From assembly GCA_017411835.1 (NCBI GenBank), contig JAFQPG010000005.1, forward strand, positions 116,774 through 180,773: DNA of 64,000 bases, written 5' to 3'. The stretch is from Ruminococcus sp. (lineage in GTDB: Bacteria > Bacillota > Clostridia > Oscillospirales > Acutalibacteraceae). The notes beneath the pieces are model-generated. The model made no database searches. It saw only the letters and a list, made by a program, of their open reading frames with translations, and was not told the DNA's origin. Position numbers and translations under genes: made by a program. Position 1 is the first letter of the stretch. Each line of letters starts with the position of its first letter. Below, piece after piece: positions 1 to 10,383 of the stretch.

Positions 1-956
1 TTGGAGGTAAGGACGGAGCGTGTGTCATTTATAACTATAAGACAGGTGAGATACTTGTTGATGTAAGCACACCTACTTACGACCCGCAAAATCCTCCTGA
101 GATAAACGAAAAAAACGAGGATAAATACGACGGCGTTTACCTTGATAACGTTATGTCATCAAGCTATACACCGGGCTCAATATTCAAGATTATTACTGCT
201 GCGGCGGCGATTGAAAATATACCTGATATTTATCAAAGAAGCTTTTCTTGCACAGGCGAGTACGATATCGACGGACAAAAAATCACCTGTGAAAACGCTC
301 ACGGGACAATCGACTTCACGACTTCTTTTGCACAGTCGTGTAACGTAGCTTTTGCACAGATGGCGGTCGAGGTTGGCGAAGAAAAAATGGAAGAGACTGC
401 AACCTCTATGGGCTTTAATAAAGAGTTTGAGGTAAGCGGTATCAAGCTGTCAAAAAGTGTTTATACGCTCGAGAATGCACTCGGCGATAACCAGATAGGC
501 TGGTCGGGTATAGGCCAGTTTGAAGATTTAGCAAACCCGATGCATATGGCGATTATGTGCGGTGCGATTGCAAATGACGGCACACCTGTTACTCCGTATT
601 TTCTTGACGATAGCAACGAGCTGTTGAAAAATTTAGGCATCACAAACGCTAAAGAAAGCGAGCAGATGCTAAGTGCAGATACCGCAAAGAAGGTACAAGA
701 TTTGATGCGTGCTACTGCTGACTATTACTACAATGCGCGTGGCATCACGATGGGTAATCTCAATTTCTGTGCTAAAACCGGTACGGCGGAGGTAGGAAAA
801 GACAAAGAGCCAAACGCGTGGTTTGTCGGCTACACCGAGGACGAAAAGCATCCGTACGCTTTTGCTGTTGTTGTAGAAGAAGGCGGCTACGGCATACAGG
901 CGGCTACTCCTGTTGCACAGGCGGCTATTTCTGCTTTAGTCAACAGCGAGCAATAA
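1..956 (+). CDS. Class B penicillin-binding protein, C-terminal part (5' truncated)
   Basis: The reading frame is open from the window edge, so the start lies outside. The visible part is a penicillin-binding transpeptidase domain that cross-links peptidoglycan outside the membrane. All three active-site motifs are present: the SxxK motif as SIFK in PGSIFK, SxN as SCN in QSCNVAF, and KTG in KTGTAEV. The chain ends shortly after the last strand of the fold (residues NSEQ), with no PASTA repeats, which fits a short PbpA/FtsI-like elongation or division PBP. A strong bidirectional hairpin follows. Function is certain at family level; which PBP it is cannot be told without the N-terminus. Confidence 0.93.
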   Translation, partial: GGKDGACVIYNYKTGEILVDVSTPTYDPQNPPEINEKNEDKYDGVYLDNVMSSSYTPGSIFKIITAAAAIENIPDIYQRSFSCTGEYDIDGQKITCENAHGTIDFTTSFAQSCNVAFAQMAVEVGEEKMEETATSMGFNKEFEVSGIKLSKSVYTLENALGDNQIGWSGIGQFEDLANPMHMAIMCGAIANDGTPVTPYFLDDSNELLKNLGITNAKESEQMLSADTAKKVQDLMRATADYYYNARGITMGNLNFCAKTGTAEVGKDKEPNAWFVGYTEDEKHPYAFAVVVEEGGYGIQAATPVAQAAISALVNSEQ

Positions 957-970
957 AAAGCATAAATAAA

Positions 971-1000
971 AAGACCTGAAGTTTCTTCAGGTCTTTTTTT
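971..1000. terminator. Bidirectional rho-independent terminator between PBP gene and trkH
   Basis: A 9-bp stem GACCTGAAG/CTTCAGGTC with a TTT loop is flanked by A residues on the left and seven T on the right, so it can end both convergent transcripts. Confidence 0.9.
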
Positions 1001-1010
1001 ATTTAAGTGT

Positions 1011-2456
1011 TTAGTTTTTCTTCCACGCACTCGGGATAAAAATAAGAATCAATGGATAAAGCTCAAGTCGTCCTGCAAGCATATTAAAGCAGAATACAAG
1101 CTTTGAAAATACGTTAAACTGTGAGTAATTACCGACACTGCTTACCATGGACAAACCAGGACCTGTGTTGTTTAGTGTTGCTAAAACACTGGTGAAGTTT
1201 GTGATAAAATCAAAGCCGTTTAACGAGATTAGTACAGTAGTAATTACAACCATAAATACGTAGATAGTCAGGTAAACGCTGACGCTTCGTGCAACCTCGT
1301 GGGTTACCTTTTTACCATCGGCTTTTACGGTGTAGATGTTACGTGGATGAACGATAAGTCTGAACTCTTTTTTGATTTCTTTGAAAAGTATGATAAGTCT
1401 TGATACTTTAAAGCCGCCACCTGTTGAGCCTGCACATGCACCGATGCAGGTGAGTATGAGTATAGCAACGCGTGAATATTCAGGCCAGATGTCGGTATTA
1501 GTAATAGCAAAACCTGTACTTGAGCCGATAGAAGTGACGTAAAAGAAGCTTTGGTGAATAGCTTCTCTGAAAGTATCAAAGCAGCTTAAGAGGTTAATCG
1601 CCATAGTGATAGTTGCGAAAGCTACGATGAAAAGGTAAAACCACAGTTCTTCATTTTTGAATATCTGCTTGATTTTACCTGTCAGAATAACGATATATAC
1701 ATAGAAGTTTACTCCGAACAGCATCATAAACACTGCGACAACAGTCTGCAGATAGTAACTGTCAAAATGTCCGATTGACGCATTGTAGGTGGAGAAACCA
1801 CCGGTACCTGCGGTTGCAAAAGCAGTAGTCAAAGCATCAAAAGCGTTCATACCGCCTAAAATCAAAAGCACAAATTCGATAAGTGTCAGACCAATATAAA
1901 TGGAATAAAGCAAAGCGGCATAGGTTCGAAGCTTCGGCATACTTTTGCCGATACTCGGGCCGGTTGACTCTGCTTTCATCAAATTGATGCTCTGGTTGCC
2001 ACCGAGCTTCGGAATAATAGCGAGCAGGAATACTACAACACCCATACCACCCAGAAAGTGCGAGAAACTACGCCAGAAAAGCATACATTTATCAAGCGCT
2101 TCAACATCTGTTAATATGGTAGCACCGGTGGTTGTAAAGCCTGAAACAGTTTCAAAAAAAGCATCTACAAAAGACGGAATGCTACGGCTAAAGTATAGCG
2201 GAAGTGCACCCGCTAAAGAAAGCACAATCCAGCTTAGAGTAGTTGATGCAAAGCCGTCTTTTAAATGCATTGTTGGATTTTTAGGCTTTTTTATTACTAA
2301 AAGTGCGCCCACAGCACAAAGAGCAAGTCCGATAATAAGAAAATAGATATAGCTTTTTTCCTTATAAATCAAACCGACCAGCGTGCTAAGCTGCATACAG
2401 AAGCCTTCAATTACAAGCACCCAACCTAAAATATAAAAAATCAGTCGTTTATTCAT
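1011..2456 (-). CDS. trkH: Trk/Ktr potassium uptake membrane subunit TrkH
   Basis: A 481-residue integral membrane protein of the TrkH/KtrB family, which forms the K+ pore. Four pore-loop signatures with the selectivity glycine are visible: TTGATI, GTGGFST, SSTGFAI and NNTGPGL. The length matches TrkH rather than the shorter KtrB. It begins four bases after the stop of the gene for its cytoplasmic regulator TrkA, so the two are one operon and probably translationally coupled. The gene ends at the bidirectional hairpin at 971-1000. Confidence 0.95.
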   Translation of the reverse strand: MNKRLIFYILGWVLVIEGFCMQLSTLVGLIYKEKSYIYFLIIGLALCAVGALLVIKKPKNPTMHLKDGFASTTLSWIVLSLAGALPLYFSRSIPSFVDAFFETVSGFTTTGATILTDVEALDKCMLFWRSFSHFLGGMGVVVFLLAIIPKLGGNQSINLMKAESTGPSIGKSMPKLRTYAALLYSIYIGLTLIEFVLLILGGMNAFDALTTAFATAGTGGFSTYNASIGHFDSYYLQTVVAVFMMLFGVNFYVYIVILTGKIKQIFKNEELWFYLFIVAFATITMAINLLSCFDTFREAIHQSFFYVTSIGSSTGFAITNTDIWPEYSRVAILILTCIGACAGSTGGGFKVSRLIILFKEIKKEFRLIVHPRNIYTVKADGKKVTHEVARSVSVYLTIYVFMVVITTVLISLNGFDFITNFTSVLATLNNTGPGLSMVSSVGNYSQFNVFSKLVFCFNMLAGRLELYPLILIFIPSAWKKN

Positions 2457-2460
2457 AGCT

Positions 2461-3819
2461 TTACCTTAGAATATCCTCAAGGCCTGAAAGACCCTTGTGC
2501 TTTGTGACGACTATGACTGTATCGCCGATTTCGATTGTATCAGTACCCTTTGGTATAATCATCTTGCCTTGACGGTTGATGCAGGCAATCTGTAAATCAT
2601 CTTTGAGGTCAAGTCCGGAAAGCGCAATTCCGGTTACAAGGCTGTCCTCACGCACTATAAATTCAAGTGCTTCGGCTTTGCCCTGAGCAATATAGTGAGC
2701 AGATTCAAATTCGCTGTCCTCGGAATTTGCAATCGCCTTGACATATTTTAAAATGTGCTCGCCTGTCAGCTTTTTTGGATTAAAGACGGTGTCCAGTTCA
2801 AGACCTTTTAAAACGTCAGAAATCTTGAGGTTGCCGACTTCGGTAATAATTTTTGCTTTAGGGTTAATCTGGCGGGCATAAATAGAAGCGATGATGTTTT
2901 CTTCGTCGGTGCCCATTAAAGATACAACCGCGTTTACATGCTCAATGTTTTCAGAGAGCAAAAGGTCTTGGTCAAGTGCATTGCCGTTGATGATGATAGC
3001 GCTGTCAAGAGTTTCGCTAAGCGCGATGCAACGCTCTCGGTCGCTTTCGATGATTTTAACCGCGATGCCTGCTTCAAGCAAATCTTTTGCAAGGTAGTAG
3101 GCAGTTTTTGAACCGCCGAGAAGCATAACACTTCTGCCTCTGTTTGAAACAATGCCGAGTGTTTTAAGCAACTTTGCAGCAACCTTGCTAGGCGCGATGA
3201 AGGAAATCATATCTCCTGATAAGATTTCAAAATCACCGTTAGGGATAAAGCACTCGTTCTTACGCTCAACTACGCAAATACGCACGCCATCTTTAAATAT
3301 ATTAGAGCTCTGCGCAACCTTTTTATTACAAAGCACAGAGTCGTCAGTAACCTTGATTTTAATCATATCGACATGACCTCTTGCAAATGAAGCCATCGAA
3401 ACAACACCCGGGAATTTTAGCATACGGGTAATTTCGCTCGCGCTGATTTTTTCAGGGTTGATAGCCATAGTAAGCTTAAGCTCGTCTTTTACAAACGGCA
3501 GGTCTTTTGTGTACTGTGGGTTACGCACACGTGCGATAGTACGCTTTACACCGGCACTTTTAGCAATAAGACAGGTGTAAAGATTTAACTCGTCTGTCGC
3601 AGTTACAGCGATGAGCAAATCGCATTCCTTAGCGCCTGCTTCCTTTAAGGTGCTGAGTGTCGCGCCGTTACCCTCGATAGTCATAATGTTTTGGGTATCA
3701 TCAATTTTTTCAAGTGCAGTTGTATCCTCGTCGATGACGGTGATGCTGTGTTCTGCAATGTTAAGCTGATTTGCGATAGTTCTTCCGACTTTACCGCTAC
3801 CCACAATAATAATATCCAT
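2461..3819 (-). CDS. trkA: Trk system potassium uptake regulatory protein TrkA
   Basis: A cytoplasmic nucleotide-binding gating ring subunit for TrkH. Two RCK (TrkA-N plus TrkA-C) halves are seen: the first Rossmann motif is GSGKVGRTIA at the N-terminus and the second is GGSKTAYYLAKDL near residue 225. The duplicated form, about 450 residues, is typical of TrkA; single-RCK KtrA is half this size. The start was set at the ATG giving MDIIIVGSGKVG, because GAGGT lies seven bases upstream; the frame is open 12 codons further but without a comparable ribosome site. It is the first gene of the trkA-trkH operon. Confidence 0.95.
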   Translation of the reverse strand: MDIIIVGSGKVGRTIANQLNIAEHSITVIDEDTTALEKIDDTQNIMTIEGNGATLSTLKEAGAKECDLLIAVTATDELNLYTCLIAKSAGVKRTIARVRNPQYTKDLPFVKDELKLTMAINPEKISASEITRMLKFPGVVSMASFARGHVDMIKIKVTDDSVLCNKKVAQSSNIFKDGVRICVVERKNECFIPNGDFEILSGDMISFIAPSKVAAKLLKTLGIVSNRGRSVMLLGGSKTAYYLAKDLLEAGIAVKIIESDRERCIALSETLDSAIIINGNALDQDLLLSENIEHVNAVVSLMGTDEENIIASIYARQINPKAKIITEVGNLKISDVLKGLELDTVFNPKKLTGEHILKYVKAIANSEDSEFESAHYIAQGKAEALEFIVREDSLVTGIALSGLDLKDDLQIACINRQGKMIIPKGTDTIEIGDTVIVVTKHKGLSGLEDILR

Positions 3820-3859
3820 GTTCATTACCTCAAAAACACACGATAAATTTTGCAAGACA

Positions 3860-3888
3860 ATTCTACTACATTAAATCATTAAAATCAA
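3860..3888 (-). promoter_or_regulatory. Sigma-A promoter for trkAH
   Basis: On the minus strand TTGATT and TAGAAT are separated by 17 bases, about 40 bases upstream of the trkA start. Confidence 0.6.
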
Positions 3889-3962
3889 TAGATTTACAAA
3901 ATTCGTTAATATTGGTCATTAATTATAGTTTACAGAATGTACTTTATTTTTTGATGCAGTTG

Positions 3963-3971
3963 TGATATACT
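3963..3971 (+). promoter_or_regulatory. Extended -10 promoter for secA
   Basis: TGATATACT is an extended -10 element (TGn plus TATACT). The -35 region at the right distance is poor (TTTATT). It lies in the divergent region between trkA and secA. Confidence 0.55.
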
Positions 3972-4034
3972 TTATTTATATTATGGGAGAATATGGCTAA
4001 AGCTACAACTATTAAAACCGAAAGGACAAAAATT

Positions 4035-6908
4035 ATGGGATTTTTAAAAGCAATTTTCGGAGATTACTCTAAAAAAGAGCTTAAGCGAATTTACCCTATA
4101 TGTGATAGGGTGCTCGCACTTGAAGATAAATATGCTCAAATGAGCGAAAGCGAGCTAAAAGCGCAGACTGCGATACTTAAAGAAAGACTGCAAAACGGTG
4201 AAACCACCGACGATATTTTGCCTGATGCTTTTGCTGTATGTAGAGAAGCGTCATACAGAGTGCTTAATATGAAGCACTTTAAAGTTCAGATTATCGGCGG
4301 TATCGTATTGCATCAGGGTAGAATTGCCGAAATGAAAACAGGTGAAGGTAAAACACTTGTTGCAACCTTACCTGCATACTTAAATGCTTTAACTGGTAAA
4401 GGCGTGCACATCGTTACAGTTAACGATTACCTTGCAAAGCGTGACTCTGAATGGATGGGCAAGCTTTACCGCTATTTAGGTTTGTCGGTTGGACTTATTG
4501 TGCACGGACTTAATAATGATCAGCGCAGACAAGCATACAACGCTGACATCACCTACGGTACAAACAACGAGATAGGCTTTGACTATCTGCGTGATAATAT
4601 GGTCGTTTACAAAGAGGACAAGGTGCAGCGTGAACACGCATTTGCGATTGTCGACGAGGTCGACTCTATCCTCATCGACGAAGCGCGTACACCGCTCATT
4701 ATTTCCGGTAAAGGCGACAAGGCGTCCGACTTGTATGAAAGAGCAGACGCGGTTGCAAAGAGAATGAAAAAGCACGTTTTTACCGAAACAAACAATAAAG
4801 AAGATTTAGAAGGCTTTTACGAAGAAAACGGCATCGACTACGTTGTTGACGAAAAGGCTAAAACCGCAACGCTTACACAGCTCGGTGTTAAAAAGGCTGA
4901 AAGCTTCTTTGGCATTGAAAACCTGACAGACCCTGATAACATCACTATTGCACACCACGTTAATCAGGCGATTAAAGCATACGGTGTTATGAAAAACGAG
5001 GTAAACTATGTCGTCAAAGATGGCGAGGTTATCATCGTTGATGAGTTTACAGGTCGACTGATGTATGGTCGTAGATTCAACGAGGGCTTGCATCAGGCGA
5101 TTGAAGCAAAAGAGGGAGTAAAGGTTGAGGATGAGTCAAAGACTCTTGCGACAATTACATTCCAGAATCTTTTCAGACTTTATGATAAGCTGTCGGGTAT
5201 GACAGGTACAGCGCTTACCGAAGAAGCAGAATTCCAGCAGATTTATAAGCTCGATGTTGTTGGTATCCCTACAAACAAGGACATTGCTAGAGTTGACCAC
5301 CCTGACGCTATTTTCAAAACAGAACGCGGTAAGTTTTTAGCTATTATCGAGGAGATTAAAGAGGCTAACGCTAAAGGTCAGCCGGTGCTTGTCGGCACTA
5401 TTTCAATAGAGAAGTCAGAGCTTTTATCAAAGCTTTTGAAAAAGAGCGGTGTTGCTCACAACGTTTTAAATGCTAAGCACCATGAAAAAGAAGCACAGAT
5501 TATCGCACAGGCAGGTAAGCTGGGCGCTGTTACTATCGCTACAAATATGGCTGGTCGTGGTACTGATATCGTGCTCGGCGGTAACGCAGAATATATGGCA
5601 AAAACCGCTATGAGAAAAGAGGGCTTTTCTGATGAACTGATTGAAGAAGCAACCGCTTTTTCCGATACAGACGACAAGGAAATCTTAAAGGCAAGAGAAA
5701 CCTTCAAGCAGTATCTTAAAGAATTCAAGGTTGAAATCGATAAGGAAGCAAAGAAAGTAAAGGAAGCCGGCGGTCTTTACATTATCGGTACAGAGCGTCA
5801 CGAGTCACGCCGTATTGATAACCAGCTTAGAGGTCGTTCAGGAAGACAGGGCGACCCTGGTCAGAGCAGATTTTTCCTTTCCTGCGAAGACGATTTGATG
5901 CGTGTATTCGGCGGTGCAAAAATGGGTATGATGCTCGATAAGCTCAATGTAGACGAAACTATGCCGATTGAAAACGGTATGCTCTCAAATATTATCGAAA
6001 GCTCACAGCAAAAGGTCGAGTCGCGCAACTTTGCTATTCGTAAGAGCGTGCTTGACTACGACGATGTATTAAACAAACAGCGTGAGATTATTTATACTCA
6101 GCGTAATCAGGTGCTAAACGGCGAAAACATCAGAGATACTGTCGTAAAAATGGTTGAAGATACTATCGCTGAAAATGTTCAGGTATATCTTGCTTCTGAC
6201 TTTGAGAAAGATAGCTGGAACCTTTCGGGTCTTAATGATTTTTACAGAGGCTGGCTGATTACTGACGATAACAAGTTCTCATACACTGCACAAGAGCTTG
6301 AGATGGTCGAAAAGGAATACATCACAAAGGTGCTTACTGACCGCGCAATGGAGATGTACGCTGAAAATGAAGCGTTGTTTGACGACGCTACGATGCGTGA
6401 GATGGAGCGCGTGTACCTTCTAAAGAGTGTTGACACCTACTGGATGGAGCACATCGACAATATGGAACAGCTAAAGCAGGGTATCAGACTTCGTGCTTAC
6501 GGTCAGCGTGATCCGGTTGTCGAGTACAGACTCGAGGGCTTTGATATGTTCGATGAGATGATTGACTCAATCAAGCAGGATACAACAAAGCTGATTTTAG
6601 TAGCTCCTAAGCGTGTGCTTGAGATTCAGCGCAGACAGGCTGAAATTGACCGCCAGCGCAAGGAGATGGAAGAAAAGGCGGCTGCTGCGCATCAGGTTAT
6701 TTTAAATAACGGCGCAAATCAGCAAAAGCCAAATGCGGTTACACTTGCTCTAAAGCGTGAGCAGGTTGCAAAGCCTGTAGAAACCGCAGGCGACGGCACA
6801 ATGAGCACAAACCGCACAGTAGTAAAGAAAAACAAAATCGGCAGAAACGACCCATGCCCTTGTGGTAGCGGCAAAAAGTACAAGAAGTGCTGTGGCAGAG
6901 ATGCTTAA
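4035..6908 (+). CDS. secA: Preprotein translocase ATPase SecA
   Basis: The motor ATPase that drives secreted proteins through SecYEG. Walker A MKTGEGKT, the [19 protein letters not shown] segment (Walker B region), the helicase motif TNMAGRGTD and the arginine-rich [11 protein letters not shown] motif are present. The C-terminus carries the SEC-C zinc motif [14 protein letters not shown]. The start was placed at [11 protein letters not shown], which matches the normal SecA N-terminus and has AAAGGA eight bases upstream; a 14-codon longer form from 3993 is possible because GGGAG precedes it closely. The roughly 957-residue length is a little longer than B. subtilis SecA. The gene is monocistronic. 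Confidence 0.97.
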   Translation: MGFLKAIFGDYSKKELKRIYPICDRVLALEDKYAQMSESELKAQTAILKERLQNGETTDDILPDAFAVCREASYRVLNMKHFKVQIIGGIVLHQGRIAEMKTGEGKTLVATLPAYLNALTGKGVHIVTVNDYLAKRDSEWMGKLYRYLGLSVGLIVHGLNNDQRRQAYNADITYGTNNEIGFDYLRDNMVVYKEDKVQREHAFAIVDEVDSILIDEARTPLIISGKGDKASDLYERADAVAKRMKKHVFTETNNKEDLEGFYEENGIDYVVDEKAKTATLTQLGVKKAESFFGIENLTDPDNITIAHHVNQAIKAYGVMKNEVNYVVKDGEVIIVDEFTGRLMYGRRFNEGLHQAIEAKEGVKVEDESKTLATITFQNLFRLYDKLSGMTGTALTEEAEFQQIYKLDVVGIPTNKDIARVDHPDAIFKTERGKFLAIIEEIKEANAKGQPVLVGTISIEKSELLSKLLKKSGVAHNVLNAKHHEKEAQIIAQAGKLGAVTIATNMAGRGTDIVLGGNAEYMAKTAMRKEGFSDELIEEATAFSDTDDKEILKARETFKQYLKEFKVEIDKEAKKVKEAGGLYIIGTERHESRRIDNQLRGRSGRQGDPGQSRFFLSCEDDLMRVFGGAKMGMMLDKLNVDETMPIENGMLSNIIESSQQKVESRNFAIRKSVLDYDDVLNKQREIIYTQRNQVLNGENIRDTVVKMVEDTIAENVQVYLASDFEKDSWNLSGLNDFYRGWLITDDNKFSYTAQELEMVEKEYITKVLTDRAMEMYAENEALFDDATMREMERVYLLKSVDTYWMEHIDNMEQLKQGIRLRAYGQRDPVVEYRLEGFDMFDEMIDSIKQDTTKLILVAPKRVLEIQRRQAEIDRQRKEMEEKAAAAHQVILNNGANQQKPNAVTLALKREQVAKPVETAGDGTMSTNRTVVKKNKIGRNDPCPCGSGKKYKKCCGRDA

Positions 6909-6919
6909 CTAATATAATT

Positions 6920-6955
6920 AAACCTGTGAGCAAACGCTTGCAGGTTTATTTTTTT
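6920..6955 (+). terminator. Terminator of secA
   Basis: The hairpin AAACCTG..AGC / GCT..CAGGTTT (two mismatches in the stem) is followed by a T-rich run. Confidence 0.8.
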
Positions 6956-6962
6956 GCAGATA

Positions 6963-6991
6963 TTGAAAATGTGCTTATATAGTGGTATAAT
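6963..6991 (+). promoter_or_regulatory. Sigma-A promoter for gltX-glnS
   Basis: TTGAAA and TATAAT with a 17-base spacer and a TGG extension, 36 bases upstream of the first gltX start codon. Confidence 0.8.
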
Positions 6992-7026
6992 AACTCTGAA
7001 TTTGTTTATAATGGGGGCGTATGACA

Positions 7027-8478
7027 ATGAGTAAGGTCAGAACACGTTTTGCTCCGTCACCTACAGGCTTTATGCACGTCGGTAATCTTCGTACTGCATT
7101 GTACGAATACCTCGTTGCAAAGTCGCTTGACGGCGCGTTTGTTTTAAGAATTGAAGACACCGACAGAGAACGCTATGTTGATGGCGCTGTCGAGGTTATT
7201 TACAATACGTTAAAGACTGCAGGCCTTATACACGACGAAGGTCCTGATGTTGGCGGTGAATATGGTCCGTATGTTCAAAGTGAGCGTAAGGATATGTATC
7301 TGCCGTATGCACAGCAGCTTATAGATGAGGGAAAAGCGTACAGATGCTTTTGTACAAAAGAGCGTTTGGAAGAGGTGCAGAATAGTACAGTCGGCGGTGG
7401 CTACGACAGACATTGTCGCGATTTAGAGCAACAAGAGATTGATAAGCTCTTAGCACAAGGTGTACCATACGTTATAAGACAAAAGATGCCGATAGACGGC
7501 GAAACAAAATTTGTGGACGCTGTTTTTGGCGAGATTACTGTAGACAACTCAGAGCTTCAGGACCAGATTCTCATTAAGGCTGACGGCTACCCTACCTACA
7601 ATTTTGCAAACGTTATTGATGACCACACCATGGGCATTACTCACGTGGTTCGTGGTAGCGAGTATCTTTCTTCTACTCCTAAATACAACCTGCTTTATGA
7701 AGCATTTGGATGGGAAATTCCGACATATATTCACCTGCCGCTTATCAACGGCAAAAACGACGATGGCACAGTTTCAAAGCTAAGTAAGCGTCACGGCTCA
7801 ACAGGCTTTGAAGATTTAATCAAAGAGGGATATCTCCCACAGGCGGTCATCAACTACATTGCTTTACTTGGCTGGTGCCCTAAGGATAACAGGGAGATTT
7901 TTACATTAGACGAGCTTTGTAAGGTGTTTGATATAGCGGGTATTTCGAAATCTCCGTCAGTATTTGACTACGACAAGCTAAGCTGGTTTAATGCTGAATA
8001 TATCCGCAATATGAGTATCGACGAGTTTGTAGAAGTTGCTACCCCTTACTTTAAAGAAGCACTCGGCGAAAAAGAATTTGACTACAAAAAGCTTGCTCTT
8101 ATTTTACAGCAACGTACAGTTAAGCTTACTGATATCGTGCCGATGATTGACTTCTTTAGCGAGTTACCGCAATATGACAAAGAGCTCTTTGTAAACAAAA
8201 AGAGCAAGACTAATTTAGAAAATGCTCCTGTTATGCTCAAGGCGGTTATGGACAAGCTGTCACAACTTCCTAGCTTTGACCACGATTCTATCCACGATGC
8301 GCTTATTAATCTTGCTACAGAGCTTGAGGTTAAAAACGGCACAGTTATGTGGCCTGCACGAATTGCGGTTGCGGGTAAGCAGGTAACTCCGGGCGGTGCC
8401 ATCGAGATTTTAGAAATCTTAGGCAAGGATGAAAGCTTAAGGAGAATGAGCATCGGTCTTGAAAAACTTAGCAACTAA
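7027..8478 (+). CDS. gltX: Glutamyl-tRNA synthetase
   Basis: A class I aminoacyl-tRNA synthetase that charges tRNA(Glu). It has the N-terminal FAPSPTGFMHVGN segment containing the HIGH-type motif (HVGN) and the KLSKR version of KMSKS near residue 255, with the usual C-terminal anticodon-binding helices; about 483 residues is normal. The ATG at 7027 was chosen over 7021 because GGGGG is nine bases from it but only three from the first. glnS follows 30 bases downstream with no terminator between, so GluRS and GlnRS are co-transcribed. Because the organism also has GlnRS, this GluRS is probably the discriminating type; this is inference. Confidence 0.96.
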   Translation: MSKVRTRFAPSPTGFMHVGNLRTALYEYLVAKSLDGAFVLRIEDTDRERYVDGAVEVIYNTLKTAGLIHDEGPDVGGEYGPYVQSERKDMYLPYAQQLIDEGKAYRCFCTKERLEEVQNSTVGGGYDRHCRDLEQQEIDKLLAQGVPYVIRQKMPIDGETKFVDAVFGEITVDNSELQDQILIKADGYPTYNFANVIDDHTMGITHVVRGSEYLSSTPKYNLLYEAFGWEIPTYIHLPLINGKNDDGTVSKLSKRHGSTGFEDLIKEGYLPQAVINYIALLGWCPKDNREIFTLDELCKVFDIAGISKSPSVFDYDKLSWFNAEYIRNMSIDEFVEVATPYFKEALGEKEFDYKKLALILQQRTVKLTDIVPMIDFFSELPQYDKELFVNKKSKTNLENAPVMLKAVMDKLSQLPSFDHDSIHDALINLATELEVKNGTVMWPARIAVAGKQVTPGGAIEILEILGKDESLRRMSIGLEKLSN

Positions 8479-8508
8479 GCACAAGCAACTAACCAAAGGA
8501 TGATTAAT

Positions 8509-10203
8509 ATGACAGAAGAAATTAAAAACATTACTGAAAAAGAGGAAGAAACCTCCTCGAATTTTATCCATACATTTGTGACACAGGATATTGCAGAAGG
8601 TGGACAGTACTACGGCAAAAAGGTGCATACTCGTTTCCCTCCTGAACCAAACGGCTATTTGCACATCGGCCACGCAAAGGCTATCTGCATTGACTTCGGT
8701 ACAGCCGAGAAATTTGGTGGCGTGTGTAACCTCAGAATGGACGACACAAACCCGACAAAAGAGGATGTCGAGTACGTTGATGCAATTAAAGAGGACATCA
8801 AGTGGCTCGGGTTTACATGGGACGACAGATTTTACTTTGCGTCTGAGTACTTTGACAAAATGTACGAGGGTGCAGTTGAGCTTATCAAAAAAGGTCTTGC
8901 GTATGTTTGTCAGTTAAACGCTGAGCAGATGCGTGAGTTTAGAGGCGACCTTTCTACTCCTGCAAAAAGCCCGTACAGAGATAGACCGATTGAAGAGTCT
9001 TTAGACCTTTTTGAAAGAATGAAAAACGGCGAGTTTGCTGACGGTGAAATGACTCTTAGGGCAAAAATTGATTTGGCATCGGGCAACTTCAATATGCGTG
9101 ATCCGGTTATCTATCGTATTAATCGCATTAAGCACCACCGCACAGGCGACAAATGGTGCATCTACCCGATGTACGACTTTGCTCACCCGATTGAAGATGC
9201 GCTCGAGGGAATTACGCATTCGCTGTGCTCTTTAGAATTTGAAGACCACAGACCGCTCTACGACTGGGTTATTGAAAACGTAACACTTCCTGCAAAGCCA
9301 AGACAGATTGAATTTGCAAGACTTGGTATAAACAACACCGTTATGTCAAAGCGTAAGCTCAGAGCTTTAGTTGAAAACGGCTATGTTTCCGGATGGGACG
9401 ACCCTAGAATGCCTACACTTTGCGGTTTAAGACGCAGAGGCTACACCCCTGCATCTATCCGTAATTTCTGTGAGCGAATCGGTGTTTCAAAGGTTAATTC
9501 AACTGTTGAATACAGCTTTTTAGAGCATTGCTTAAGGGAAGATTTAAACGAAACCGCACAGCGTGTTATGGTAGTGCTCGACCCGATTAAGCTTGTTATC
9601 ACAAACTACGACGAGAACAAGAGCGAGGAGTTTGAGGTTGAAAACAACCCTAACTGTGAAGCAGACGGCAAGCGTACAATTACATTCTCAAGAGAATGTT
9701 ACATCGAGCGTGACGACTTTATGGAAGAGCCGATTAAGAAGTACCAGCGACTTTATCCTGGCAACGAAGTTCGTCTTAAGTCTGCTTACATCGTTAAATG
9801 CACAGGTTGTGAAAAAGACAGCAACGGCAATGTTACAACAGTTTATGCTGAGTATGACCCTGAAACTAAGGGTGGCAACACTCCTGACGGCAGAAAGGTA
9901 AGAGGTACTATCCACTGGGTAGATGCTAAAAACTACACTGATGCAACTGTTAATCTTTACGACAACCTCTTTACTGTCAGCGACCCTGAATCAGGCGACC
10001 GAGATTTTCTTGAATTTCTAAACCCTGAGTCACTTGTAGTCAGAAAAGGCTGTAAGGCTGAAAAGGCAATCGAAAACTACGATGTGCCTGCAAACTTCCA
10101 GTTTATGCGTCAGGGCTATTTCTGCCTTGATAAAGACTCTACTAAAGACAACATCGTGTTTAATAGAAGCGTAAGCTTAAAAGACGGCTTTAAGAAGAAA
10201 TAA
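8509..10203 (+). CDS. glnS: Glutaminyl-tRNA synthetase
   Basis: A class I synthetase that charges tRNA(Gln) directly. It has the [14 protein letters not shown] motif (HIGH) near residue 45, the MSKRKL version of KMSKS, and the C-terminal beta-barrel anticodon domains; about 564 residues matches bacterial GlnRS. The start ATG has AAAGGA eight bases upstream. Many Clostridia lack GlnRS and make Gln-tRNA by GatCAB, so its presence here changes the likely job of the Gat proteins at 45.9-50.6 kb: they are probably used for Asn-tRNA. It follows gltX in one operon and ends at a strong hairpin. Confidence 0.97.
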   Translation: MTEEIKNITEKEEETSSNFIHTFVTQDIAEGGQYYGKKVHTRFPPEPNGYLHIGHAKAICIDFGTAEKFGGVCNLRMDDTNPTKEDVEYVDAIKEDIKWLGFTWDDRFYFASEYFDKMYEGAVELIKKGLAYVCQLNAEQMREFRGDLSTPAKSPYRDRPIEESLDLFERMKNGEFADGEMTLRAKIDLASGNFNMRDPVIYRINRIKHHRTGDKWCIYPMYDFAHPIEDALEGITHSLCSLEFEDHRPLYDWVIENVTLPAKPRQIEFARLGINNTVMSKRKLRALVENGYVSGWDDPRMPTLCGLRRRGYTPASIRNFCERIGVSKVNSTVEYSFLEHCLREDLNETAQRVMVVLDPIKLVITNYDENKSEEFEVENNPNCEADGKRTITFSRECYIERDDFMEEPIKKYQRLYPGNEVRLKSAYIVKCTGCEKDSNGNVTTVYAEYDPETKGGNTPDGRKVRGTIHWVDAKNYTDATVNLYDNLFTVSDPESGDRDFLEFLNPESLVVRKGCKAEKAIENYDVPANFQFMRQGYFCLDKDSTKDNIVFNRSVSLKDGFKKK

Positions 10204-10210
10204 TGCACAA

Positions 10211-10241
10211 AAGTCCACCGAGTTTTTTGGTGGACTTTTTT
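10211..10241 (+). terminator. Terminator of gltX-glnS
   Basis: A 9-bp stem AAGTCCACC/GGTGGACTT followed by a T run. Confidence 0.9.
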
Positions 10242-10242
10242 A

Positions 10243-10270
10243 TTGTTTATGTTTTTATTTGTAGTATAAT
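10243..10270 (+). promoter_or_regulatory. Probable promoter of the dockerin protein gene
   Basis: TTGTTT and TATAAT with a 16-base spacer, leaving an untranslated leader of roughly 105 bases before the gene at 10384. Confidence 0.5.
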
Positions 10271-10383
10271 TATTATGTAAGATGTATTGAACAAACAATT
10301 ATTTTTGCTCAAAACACCTGCTTTTTTACCATACCTTTATTTTAAAAGCGTGTGGCAAAAAGCAAAAACTCAGGAGGTAAGCT

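Noticed and set aside
3993..4034. Longer N-terminus of SecA starting at 3993
   Set aside because: The 14 added residues do not match SecA N-termini and the ribosome site is only three bases from that ATG; the start at 4035 fits better, though the long form cannot be excluded.
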